This document shows, piece after piece, positions 56,721-64,000 of a stretch of 64,000 bases of DNA. The stretch is from Chitinophaga pinensis (lineage in GTDB: Bacteria; Bacteroidota; Bacteroidia; Flavobacteriales; Flavobacteriaceae), in contig CAMCDQ010000001.1 in NCBI GenBank assembly GCA_945873505.1, positions 62,001 to 126,000 of the forward strand, written 5' to 3'. The translations under genes were made by a program, and so were the position numbers. A model generated the notes under the pieces. That model made no database searches, was not told the origin of the DNA, and worked only from the letters and a program-made list of their open reading frames with translations. How positions within the stretch are numbered: position 1 is the first letter of the stretch; the number at the start of each line of letters is the position of its first letter.

Positions 56721-58436
56721 ATGAAAAATTTAAAATTAGTTACTTTTTTATTATTGCTTAATTTGATGTTTATGCAAACATTGAAAGCAGCTACATACTA
56801 TGTTAACTCTGTAACTGCTTTACAATCGAAAATAAATTCACTTACAACTGTGTCGGGGGATATTATCATTCTTTACAATGGAACCTATCTTAATAGTACG
56901 TTAACTATTGGAAAAAGCGGCATAAAAGTAATGTCTGAAACTCCTGGTGGTGTGTTTTTAAATGGAACTAATGACATTACAATTTCAGGGGACTATGTTA
57001 CTTTCAGTGGTTTTCAATTTACTTCTGGTGATATAGGGAGTAATTATTTACTCAAAGTTTCAGGAAGTTATAATAAAATAACGCAGTTGAATTTTAGTAA
57101 TTACTATGCGAAAAAATACATCGAGATTCAATCTGGAACGCAATATAATGAAATATCCTATTGTAATTTAGAAAAAAAACCTGCGGCAGCAATTGCTGGC
57201 TGTACGATACAAATATCAACTTCGCCAACTGTTATAGGATATCATAGAATAACTTATTGTTCTTTTCAAAATTATTATGGTATTGGTGGAGATAACGGTA
57301 ATGAACCAATTCGAATTGGTCTAAGTACGGAATACCTCAATAAATCACGAACAATTGTCGAGTACTGTTATTTTAATAATACTGGACTTGGCGACAGCGA
57401 AAGTGTGTCTGTGAAATGCCAAGAAAATGTAATTCGTTATTGTACTTTTACGAACCAACAAAACGCAATGTTAGTTTTCAGAAATGGTGATAATAATGTG
57501 GCTTATAGTAATTTTTTTATTAATGCAGGTGGAATTCGAGTTAAGGAGGCCAATAATATTTATTGCTATAATAATTATTTTGAGAATTCGGGAGTTGGCA
57601 GTTCGGCTGAAGCAGTAACTTATATTTATGTTGCGCCTTTGAATCCTCCAACAACTGCTTCTCCTCGGACATTAAATCTTTATAATATTAATTTTATTCA
57701 CAACACATTTTATAATTGTGGCAATATAGACTTAGGTGGAACTGGCGCTACAAGCAATACTTGGGCAAATAATATTTTCAAAAAAAGTTCAGGCGATATT
57801 TTTAATAATGCAAATTTAGGAACATCATGGGCAGGAAACATTTATCAAGGAACTTTAGGGATTTCTATTCCTTCTGGAATGGCCAATATAAATCCAAATT
57901 TAGCTTTAAATTCGGATGGATATTATGGATTGTCATCAACTAGTCCAATTAATAACTCAATTGCCGGTTATCCAACTATTTTGAATATTACTAATATTGA
58001 TGATGACTTTAATTTATCAAATGATATTAGTGGACAAATACGTCCTTCAACCGTTACTTTGAAAGATGTGGGTTGCGATGAATATACAACTGGACCAACG
58101 ACTAACCATCCGTTGACTTTATCGGAAGTTGGCCCTTCTTATTTAATGGTGCTTTCAACAAATGCTTTTGATTTGTCAGATAAAAAAACGAGTATTTTTC
58201 CAAATCCAACAAAAAATAATTTAACTATTCAATTTCCAAATACGATTGATTCGGATACAGAAGTAACAATTATTACTATAAATGGACAAGTGATTAAAAA
58301 ACAAATTATTACTCAAAATGAGCTTGTTGATTATCAAAAACTAATTGACGTAACCGATTTGAAAAACGGAATTTATTTACTACAATTGCATTCAAATAAT
58401 TATTCGAAAGTATTAAAAATTGTCGTTCAAAAATAA
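56721..58436 (+). CDS. PL6-family polysaccharide lyase (chondroitinase B/alginate lyase type) with T9SS tail
   Basis: This 571-aa secreted parallel beta-helix lyase has a signal peptide to about residue 23 (LKAAT). The PL6 catalytic pair is recognisable as Lys232 in ESVSVKCQEN (Bronsted base) and Arg254 in MLVFRNGDNN, with the 22-residue spacing of known PL6 enzymes. GIRVKEANNIYCYNNYFENS follows, as in chondroitinase B. The C-terminus (TSIFPNPTKNN to NGIYLLQL) is a T9SS sorting domain. PL6 members cleave alginate or dermatan sulfate; together with uronate-2-sulfatase homologs this supports a sulfated uronate polymer, but alginate-type cleavage cannot be excluded. Confidence 0.87.
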   Translation: MKNLKLVTFLLLLNLMFMQTLKAATYYVNSVTALQSKINSLTTVSGDIIILYNGTYLNSTLTIGKSGIKVMSETPGGVFLNGTNDITISGDYVTFSGFQFTSGDIGSNYLLKVSGSYNKITQLNFSNYYAKKYIEIQSGTQYNEISYCNLEKKPAAAIAGCTIQISTSPTVIGYHRITYCSFQNYYGIGGDNGNEPIRIGLSTEYLNKSRTIVEYCYFNNTGLGDSESVSVKCQENVIRYCTFTNQQNAMLVFRNGDNNVAYSNFFINAGGIRVKEANNIYCYNNYFENSGVGSSAEAVTYIYVAPLNPPTTASPRTLNLYNINFIHNTFYNCGNIDLGGTGATSNTWANNIFKKSSGDIFNNANLGTSWAGNIYQGTLGISIPSGMANINPNLALNSDGYYGLSSTSPINNSIAGYPTILNITNIDDDFNLSNDISGQIRPSTVTLKDVGCDEYTTGPTTNHPLTLSEVGPSYLMVLSTNAFDLSDKKTSIFPNPTKNNLTIQFPNTIDSDTEVTIITINGQVIKKQIITQNELVDYQKLIDVTDLKNGIYLLQLHSNNYSKVLKIVVQK

Positions 58437-58480
58437 CAAATCGCATTAAACCTTTTTCAAATAATAGCATCTTACATACA
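58437..58480 (+). promoter_or_regulatory. Leader motif before sulfatase 3, shared with 51548-51590
   Basis: CAAATCGCATTAAACCTTTT followed by AATAATAG and CTTA-type blocks repeats the sequence before sulfatase 1, with few changes over about 40 bp. It lies right after the PL6 stop codon. Confidence 0.5.
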
Positions 58481-58491
58481 AACAAATCAAA

Positions 58492-60120
58492 ATGAAAAAC
58501 TACCCGAATTTCCTTAAAGTAATAACAATCGTTTTTACATTTCTATTTCTTTTACCAGTTTCGGCACAAGAAAAAACAAAACCCAATATTCTATTTATAG
58601 CTATTGACGATTTAAAACCTATTTTAGGATGTTATGGCAATACGTTAATTAAAACTCCAAACATGGATCGATTGGCAAAAATGGGAACTGTTTTTATGAG
58701 CAATTACTGCCAACAAGCAGTTTGCGGTCCAACAAGAGCCAGTATAATGACAGGAAAACGTCCCGATTATACTCAAGTTTGGGATTTAAAAACCAAAATG
58801 CGTGACATCAATCCGGATATTTTGAGTTTGCCCCAACATTTAATTACACAAGGATATTCTACTCAAGGAATTGGAAAAATTTATGACGGACGATGTGTCG
58901 ATAAAAAAATGGATGCGCCTTCCTGGAGCGTTCCGTTTTATAATTATTTCAAAACCGAAGAACGCTATTATGCTAAAGAAACGGGGATACCTGTTTTAGG
59001 TGCCTATCAATTGCCAGCAACCAAAGAATTGGCGTTGAAATATACTAAAGAAGGTCAAGACAAAGGTTTAGCCGATAAAGAATTGGACGATTATGTTTCA
59101 AAATTGGTAAAACCATCTGTAGAATGTGCCGATGTTCCTGATAATGCTTATAATGATGGAGCAAATGCTACTCGTGCTTTAGAAATTTTGGAAAAACTAA
59201 AATCAGATACAAAACCTTTCTTTTTTGCTGTTGGATTTTCAAAACCTCATTTGCCTTTTGTTTCACCAAAAAAATATTGGGATTTATACAAAAGAGAAGA
59301 CATGCCATTAGCTGTTTTTCAAGAGAAATCAAAAAATAGTGTTGATGTTGCTTTTCACAATTCAGGTGAAATGAGAGGGTATTCGGATATTCCACCTTTA
59401 GTTTCTTTTACCGATCAAAAGGATTTTGGTTTGACTTTACCAATCGACAAACAACAAGAATTAATTCACGGGTATTACGCTGCAATTTCTTACACCGATG
59501 CTCAAGTAGGCAAATTATTAGATAAATTAGATGCTTTAGGGTTGACTAAAAACACTATAATTATACTTTGGGGCGATCACGGATGGCATTTAGGCGATCA
59601 TAATATTTGGTGTAAACACACTAATTTTGAACAAGCAACTCGAACACCAATGATCATTTCTGCTCCAGGAATTGCGCCTTCAATTACGAATGCTTCAACA
59701 GAATTTGTTGATATTTTTCCAACATTATGTGATTTAGCTGGTGTGAAAATACCTGAAGTTTTAGACGGAAAAAGCCTAAAGCCAATAATGAACAAATCGT
59801 CAAAATCAGTTAAAGAGTATTCTATTAGTCAATATCCACGTAGCGGAACCAAGAGCGAAACCGAACGTCAAGGTTATGCCTCTTCCAAAGTGATGGGCTA
59901 TTCTTTGAGGGATAAAAGATACAGATATACGATTTGGATGACCAATGATTTTAGAAGTACCCAATCTTTCAATGCCGATTTGATTATAGGAACCGAATTG
60001 TATGATTACGATAAAGATCCAAACGAAACCATAAATGTGGTGGATGAAAAAGAGTATAAATCGGTTGCAAAAGATTTAAAAAGTAAAATGATTGCTTTTT
60101 TAGCAACTCAAGTAAAATAG
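58492..60120 (+). CDS. Sulfatase 3, iduronate-2-sulfatase-like (S1 family)
   Basis: A 542-aa third paralog, with a signal peptide (to about residue 25, VSAQE). Metal ligands are in IAIDDLKPILGCYGN, the formylglycine cysteine is Cys78 in QQAVCGPTRAS, and WGDHGWHLGDHNIWCKHTN has a cysteine where the paralogs have Gly or His. The middle region carries an extra ELALKYTKEGQDKG helix. It is separated from sulfatases 1 and 2 by the beta-helix and PL6 genes, yet its leader copies that of sulfatase 1, pointing to duplication of leader plus gene. Confidence 0.92.
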   Translation: MKNYPNFLKVITIVFTFLFLLPVSAQEKTKPNILFIAIDDLKPILGCYGNTLIKTPNMDRLAKMGTVFMSNYCQQAVCGPTRASIMTGKRPDYTQVWDLKTKMRDINPDILSLPQHLITQGYSTQGIGKIYDGRCVDKKMDAPSWSVPFYNYFKTEERYYAKETGIPVLGAYQLPATKELALKYTKEGQDKGLADKELDDYVSKLVKPSVECADVPDNAYNDGANATRALEILEKLKSDTKPFFFAVGFSKPHLPFVSPKKYWDLYKREDMPLAVFQEKSKNSVDVAFHNSGEMRGYSDIPPLVSFTDQKDFGLTLPIDKQQELIHGYYAAISYTDAQVGKLLDKLDALGLTKNTIIILWGDHGWHLGDHNIWCKHTNFEQATRTPMIISAPGIAPSITNASTEFVDIFPTLCDLAGVKIPEVLDGKSLKPIMNKSSKSVKEYSISQYPRSGTKSETERQGYASSKVMGYSLRDKRYRYTIWMTNDFRSTQSFNADLIIGTELYDYDKDPNETINVVDEKEYKSVAKDLKSKMIAFLATQVK

Positions 60121-60138
60121 CTATTTAAGTGAAAGTAT

Positions 60139-60158
60139 CTAAATTATTATTAATTTAG
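60139..60158. promoter_or_regulatory. Short palindrome upstream of the FGE gene
   Basis: CTAAATTA-TTAT-TAATTTAG is a perfect 8-bp inverted repeat in the 68-bp spacer between sulfatase 3 and the FGE gene. It is AT-only except at the ends, so it may be an operator, a weak hairpin or chance. Confidence 0.3.
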
Positions 60159-60188
60159 TGTCGCAATAAAACGATTTAATATCATAGA

Positions 60189-61343
60189 ATGAAAAACAAT
60201 ATTTCGGTCATTTTTTTAATGCTTAGTTTATTTATAACTGCTCCTTTTAAAATAGTTGCTCAACAAACAACTATTAAAAAAGAGAAAACTGTAAAAAAGA
60301 CGAAGAACACAAAATCATGTTGTACCACGACTATTCCAAATCGGTTTGGTGTGAAAACAAAATCTAATTTCACAGAAGGAAAATCGGTTACAAATTCCAA
60401 TATAAAAAACCCAGAAGGAATGGTTTGGATTCCAGGCGGAACATTTAGTATGGGTGGTGATAATGATCAAGCGCGCCAAGATGAATTTCCAAAACATGAA
60501 GTGAAATTGAATGGTTTTTTCATGGATGTTACGGAAGTTACAAATGCTCAATTTGCAAAATTTGTTGCTGCAACAGGATATGTCACTACAGCCGAAAAAG
60601 ATATTAATTGGGAAGATTTAAAAAAACAATTGCCATCGGATACTCCAAAACCAGAACCTGAAACTTTGAAAGCTGCCTCTTTGGTATTTGTGCCAACGGA
60701 AGGCGAAGTAAGTTTGCAAGATTACAGTCAGTGGTGGAGCTGGTCACACGGTGCCAATTGGAATCATCCACAAGGAAAAGACAGTAATATTGTTGGAAAA
60801 GATAATTTACCAGTGGTTCATATCAGTTGGGATGATGCTAATGCGTATTGCAAATGGTCAGGAAAACGATTGCCAACAGAAGCGGAATGGGAATATGCTT
60901 CTAGAGGTGGGTTAGTAAAAAATGTATATACTTGGGGCAACGAAAGAGTAGATGAAGGAAAAATACTTTGCAATTCATTTCAAGGAAATTTCCCATATAA
61001 TAATCAAGGTACCGATGGTTTTATGGGGTCTGCTCCAGTAAAATCATTTGCAGCAAATGATTATGGATTGTATGATATGGGAGGAAATGTTTGGGAATGG
61101 TGTGCTGATAAATACAATAACTTGTATTATGATTCCTTCAAAAAAATCAAGGTTGCCATTAACCCTAAAGGGCCATTAAAAAGCTTTGATCCTGATGAGC
61201 CTTTAGTTGAAAAAAGAGTGATGCGTGGCGGTTCATTTTTATGTAATGAATCCTATTGCAGCGGCTATCGTGTTTCGGCAAGAATGAAAAGTTCGGCTGA
61301 TTCTTCAATGGAACATTTAGGATTTAGATGTGTTTCTAATTAA
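60189..61343 (+). CDS. Exported formylglycine-generating enzyme (sulfatase-activating)
   Basis: This 384-aa protein has an N-terminal signal peptide (to about residue 24, KIVAQ), a Lys-rich linker with a Cys44-Cys45 pair, and a full FGE-sulfatase domain: MVWIPGGTFSMGGD (about 78-91), DVTEVTNAQFAKFV, RLPTEAEWEYASRGG, YDMGGNVWEWCADKYN, and GGSFLCNESYCSGYRVSAR near the end. Cys352 and Cys357 correspond to the two copper-binding catalytic cysteines of human FGE (C-x4-C). It should oxidise the sulfatase Cys in CGPTR to formylglycine using oxygen, here apparently outside the cytoplasm. Genes for four sulfatases flank it. GldJ shows the same fold without the cysteines. Confidence 0.88.
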   Translation: MKNNISVIFLMLSLFITAPFKIVAQQTTIKKEKTVKKTKNTKSCCTTTIPNRFGVKTKSNFTEGKSVTNSNIKNPEGMVWIPGGTFSMGGDNDQARQDEFPKHEVKLNGFFMDVTEVTNAQFAKFVAATGYVTTAEKDINWEDLKKQLPSDTPKPEPETLKAASLVFVPTEGEVSLQDYSQWWSWSHGANWNHPQGKDSNIVGKDNLPVVHISWDDANAYCKWSGKRLPTEAEWEYASRGGLVKNVYTWGNERVDEGKILCNSFQGNFPYNNQGTDGFMGSAPVKSFAANDYGLYDMGGNVWEWCADKYNNLYYDSFKKIKVAINPKGPLKSFDPDEPLVEKRVMRGGSFLCNESYCSGYRVSARMKSSADSSMEHLGFRCVSN

Positions 61344-61358
61344 TTAATTAAGATTAAT

Positions 61359-62021
61359 ATGAAGTTATTTTGTATTTTTTTGTTTGCGTTAACGGCTCCA
61401 ATATCGGTTGCAAATAGTAATTCGATTTCAACTACATATTTGAAAAATTTCGCTATTGCAAATAAAGATTCTGTTGCAATAGATAATGCTTATATGAAAG
61501 TGCTTCGAGATGGAGCGGCTTGTACTTTAGCAAATACAACAAATTTTGGAACACGGATTATTGTTGCTTTAGATAAAATCAAATTTAAAAGTAATCGTGG
61601 TACAATAAAGATTAAAAGGGGTGAAATTGCTGTTTTTCTTGAAAATGAATCTTATGATTTGCCGAAAGGTTCTTATTTTGAAATCGCTTTAAAAAAGAAC
61701 CATCCGCCTTTGACAAAACCAAGTGAATGGGTTGAACCAACAAAAAACGTAGTAATTTATGAAGACGCTGAATTCCGAGTTTTTGAAGAAAGACTAAATC
61801 CAGGAGATACACGAGATTTGCACAGTCATGCACAAAGAGTGGTGGTTCGGTTGAATCAAGTACAATTGACAGATCCTCGAAACGCTCCAAATGGAAAACC
61901 CGGAACCGGAATTCAAGTTGCCAATACAGTTAAATTTGCTGAACCTATGGTTCATGTAACCAAAAATCTCAGTAAAATTCCATTGTTTAATATTGTCATT
62001 GAATATAAAATTGAGCATTAA
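61359..62021 (+). CDS. Exported double-cupin-like protein of unknown function
   Basis: This 220-aa protein has a signal peptide (about residues 1-19). Two similar halves can be seen: the first contains NFGTRIIVALDKIKF and the second PGDTRDLHSHAQRVVVRLNQVQL, each a cupin-like strand pair followed by a variable segment and a final strand. Only the second half keeps the His-x-His metal motif (near residue 154). I do not know a function for it. It starts 15 bp after the FGE gene and ends 8 bp before the DUF1961 gene, so it is almost certainly in the same transcript and may serve sulfatase maturation or bind an acidic sugar. Confidence 0.6.
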   Translation: MKLFCIFLFALTAPISVANSNSISTTYLKNFAIANKDSVAIDNAYMKVLRDGAACTLANTTNFGTRIIVALDKIKFKSNRGTIKIKRGEIAVFLENESYDLPKGSYFEIALKKNHPPLTKPSEWVEPTKNVVIYEDAEFRVFEERLNPGDTRDLHSHAQRVVVRLNQVQLTDPRNAPNGKPGTGIQVANTVKFAEPMVHVTKNLSKIPLFNIVIEYKIEH

Positions 62022-62029
62022 ATTAGATA

Positions 62030-62773
62030 ATGAGAAATCCAGTACATAAAGCGTTTTTTGCAATTTTACTTTTGATAACTTTCAAAAGTTTTGCTCAAGA
62101 GTTCACCAAAGGCAAATTGCTTTACAGTAATTCTTTGGCGACTTCAGAAAAGGTAAACGATTGGATTTTAGAAGGTCCAGCAAAAATTGAATTCAAGAAT
62201 AATTGGATGCATATGTATTCTCCAAATGAAGAAGGACATCACGTTTTTTGGTGTCCAAAAGATTTCCCTGGGAATTTCATAGCCGAATGGGAAGCGCAAA
62301 ACCAGGAAATTGACGCAGGTTTATGCATTGTTTTTTTCTGTGCTAAAGGGTTGAAAGGGGAAAGCATATTTGACTCTTCGATGCCAAAAAGAACAACAGG
62401 AATATTTACTGATTATACAAAAGGAGCGATGAACGATTATCATATTTCCTATTATGCAAATGGTCGGGACAACCCAAATCGGGAAACCGCTAATTTGAGA
62501 AAAAACAAGGGTTTCAATTTAGTGCAAACAGGTGAAATAGGTATTCCTGTTCAATCGACAGCGATTCATAAATTGAAATTAGTCAAAAATGAAAATAAAA
62601 TTATACTTTATATTGACGAAAGAAAAGTTATTGATTGGACTGACGATGGCGTAAAATATGGTAAAATCTTAGAAGAGGGGAAAATTGGATTCCGACAAAT
62701 GCAATGGACGCATTTTGCCTATAGAAATTTTAAGGTTTGGGAAAATTCAACGAATAAAGCAACAAATAAATAA
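62030..62773 (+). CDS. Exported DUF1961 family protein
   Basis: This 247-aa protein has a signal peptide (to about residue 22, KSFAQ). The DUF1961 pattern is clear: GPAKIEFKNNWMHMYSP, HHVFWCPKDFPGNFIAEWEA, GLCIVFFCAKGLKGESIFD, DYHISYYANGRDNPNRETAN and WTDDGVKYGKILEEGKIGFR. The strand-rich layout and the Trp/Tyr/Arg content suggest a concanavalin-like carbohydrate-binding or -cleaving fold. DUF1961 genes often accompany sulfatases and lyases. Its activity is unknown to me. The next sulfatase begins 20 bp downstream. Confidence 0.78.
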   Translation: MRNPVHKAFFAILLLITFKSFAQEFTKGKLLYSNSLATSEKVNDWILEGPAKIEFKNNWMHMYSPNEEGHHVFWCPKDFPGNFIAEWEAQNQEIDAGLCIVFFCAKGLKGESIFDSSMPKRTTGIFTDYTKGAMNDYHISYYANGRDNPNRETANLRKNKGFNLVQTGEIGIPVQSTAIHKLKLVKNENKIILYIDERKVIDWTDDGVKYGKILEEGKIGFRQMQWTHFAYRNFKVWENSTNKATNK

Positions 62774-62793
62774 CAAAGATTAAATAATTCAAC

Positions 62794-64000
62794 ATGAAAA
62801 ATAAATCGCTATTGCTAATTGGCTTCGCAAGTTTAGTAATAATTACAGCTTCCTCTTTTCAGCTTTCGAATTCTAATTTCGAAAAAAGTAAGTTAGTAAA
62901 AAATTCAAAAACGATAAATACGAATACCTCAAAAACTGATTTAGCAACTGCTTTAACTGAAAAATTAGGTGCTAAAAAACCAGTTGTAGCTTCTTTGACA
63001 AAACATGGAATTGTATTAAAAAATACTAAGAGTAAAGTAACTGCATCAAAACCTGATATTTTGTTATTTATTGCCGATGATATGACTTCAATTGATTGTG
63101 AACCGTATGGAAATAAAGACGTTTACACTCCCAATTTAGCTAAATTGGCAAAAGAAGGTTTGACATTTGACAATATGAATAACGCTACTGCGATGTGTGG
63201 ACCAACGCGTCAGAGTTTATATACAGGTTTGTTTCCAGTAAAAAATGGAAGTTATCCAAATCATGCGCAGGTATATGACAACATTGTTTCTGTTGTTCAG
63301 CATTTCAAAAAAATTGGATATCGTGTGGCTTTGATTGGAAAACAACATTATGCACCAATGGCCAATTTCCCTTTTGAATATTTAGGAGGAAGAAATAGCG
63401 ACAATGGAAAAGGACCAGACGTTGAATTAGCAGATGCTGAAAAATGGATAAATAAAGACACTTCAAAACCGTATTTATTGATTGTTGCTTCAAATCAGCC
63501 GCATGGTCCTTGGAACAGAGGCGATGTAAAACAATATGATGCAAGCAAAATTTCAGTTGCTCCTTATATGGTTGACACTCAAGATACCAGAGAGAACTTG
63601 GTTAAATACTATGCTGAAATTACTTATATGGATAGCCTTGTGGGAACGTGTACTAAAATTGTTGAAAAACAGAAAAACAAAGACAATACCTTGTTTCTTT
63701 TTGCAAGCGAACATGGAAGTTCAATGCCTTTTGCAAAATGGACCTGCTACAATATGGGTTTGAAAGCAGCATTTATAGCGCGTTGGCCGAAAGTCATCAA
63801 ACCCGACACAAGAACAGATATTTTAGCACAATATATTGATGTTGTTCCAACACTTTTTGAGTCTGCAGGACGAAATCCAGAAACATTAAGAGGAAATAAA
63901 GAAGAAACTATGAAACTGGACGGAAAGAGTTTTTATGCTACTTTGAATGGAAAACCAAAAGAAGTTCGTGACTATGTTTATGGCGTTCATACCACAAGAG
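62794..64000 (+). CDS. Sulfatase 4, SGSH-like (S1 family), 3' truncated by window
   Basis: At least 402 codons are present and the frame is open at the right edge. A signal-anchor-like N-terminus is followed by a Lys/Thr/Ser-rich spacer to about residue 85. The catalytic domain starts at PDILLFIADDMTSIDCEPYG. The formylglycine motif is Cys135 in ATAMCGPTRQS. IGKQHYAP and ASEHGSSMPFAKW place it near N-sulfoglucosamine sulfohydrolase (S1_8-like), a subfamily different from sulfatases 1-3. The same tight operon holds FGE, the cupin-like protein and DUF1961. Its substrate could be a different sulfate position or another sugar of the same glycan. Confidence 0.88.
   Translation, partial: MKNKSLLLIGFASLVIITASSFQLSNSNFEKSKLVKNSKTINTNTSKTDLATALTEKLGAKKPVVASLTKHGIVLKNTKSKVTASKPDILLFIADDMTSIDCEPYGNKDVYTPNLAKLAKEGLTFDNMNNATAMCGPTRQSLYTGLFPVKNGSYPNHAQVYDNIVSVVQHFKKIGYRVALIGKQHYAPMANFPFEYLGGRNSDNGKGPDVELADAEKWINKDTSKPYLLIVASNQPHGPWNRGDVKQYDASKISVAPYMVDTQDTRENLVKYYAEITYMDSLVGTCTKIVEKQKNKDNTLFLFASEHGSSMPFAKWTCYNMGLKAAFIARWPKVIKPDTRTDILAQYIDVVPTLFESAGRNPETLRGNKEETMKLDGKSFYATLNGKPKEVRDYVYGVHTTR

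Noticed and set aside
1..64000. CRISPR array, prophage or insertion sequence with transposase
   Set aside because: No regularly spaced direct repeats, phage structural genes or transposase frames were found; the only mobile-like signal is the non-coding 7734-7922 element.

Overview
The window looks like a chromosomal segment of an aerobic flavobacterium (phylum Bacteroidota, Flavobacterium or a close relative). The DNA is AT-rich, genes lack obvious Shine-Dalgarno sequences, promoters fit TTG-N19-TAnnTTTG, and there are type IX secretion and gliding genes (porV, porU, gldJ), a SusR-like hybrid two-component regulator and C-terminal T9SS sorting domains. No ribosomal RNA, prophage, transposase or CRISPR array is visible.

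Positions 1-33,000 are mostly housekeeping: the end of an ABC-F ATPase, a GNAT-like protein, pterin dehydratase, the protein-quality block tig-clpP-clpX, a GH3-family enzyme, a DUF2797 protein, a fused HPPK/deoxynucleoside kinase, an RNA methyltransferase, mutS, tRNA-Gly(GCC) and tRNA-Leu(UAA), a Kdo transferase, a sugar aminotransferase/galE/glycosyltransferase group, pyruvate dehydrogenase E2 and E1-alpha, cdd, then porV-porU facing gldJ-murF. Several non-coding repeats lie between these genes: a 189-bp MITE-like inverted repeat, a Flavobacterium-type palindromic repeat, and a heptanucleotide repeat that is partly inside the E2 coding sequence.

Positions 32,300-40,600 form a hexuronate catabolic locus: a LacI-family regulator, then kdgK-yhcH-kdgA-uxuB-uxuA-uxaC-exuT. 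It would import glucuronate-type sugars and convert them through fructuronate, mannonate, KDG and KDPG to pyruvate and glyceraldehyde-3-phosphate.

Positions 40,600-64,000 hold a polysaccharide-degradation cluster, cut by the right edge. It has two related beta-helix proteins, a 1365-aa hybrid two-component sensor/regulator, a GH88 unsaturated glucuronyl hydrolase, a GH2 enzyme, an alginate-lyase-fold (PL5/PL38-like) lyase, a PL6-type lyase with a T9SS tail, three iduronate-2-sulfatase-like sulfatases, a fourth SGSH-like sulfatase, a signal-peptide-bearing formylglycine-generating enzyme with both catalytic cysteines, a double-cupin-like protein and a DUF1961 protein. Together they suggest lyase cleavage of a sulfated uronic-acid-rich glycan outside the cell, periplasmic desulfation and glycoside hydrolysis, and uronate use by the adjacent cytoplasmic pathway. 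No SusC/SusD pair and no KduI/KduD is in the window. The substrate cannot be fixed from sequence alone.

The most unusual points are the exported FGE embedded in the sulfatase operon with two poorly characterised partners, a LacI regulator with an intact DNA-binding domain but no ATG/GTG/TTG start, duplicated leaders in front of two sulfatases, and the MITE-like element.
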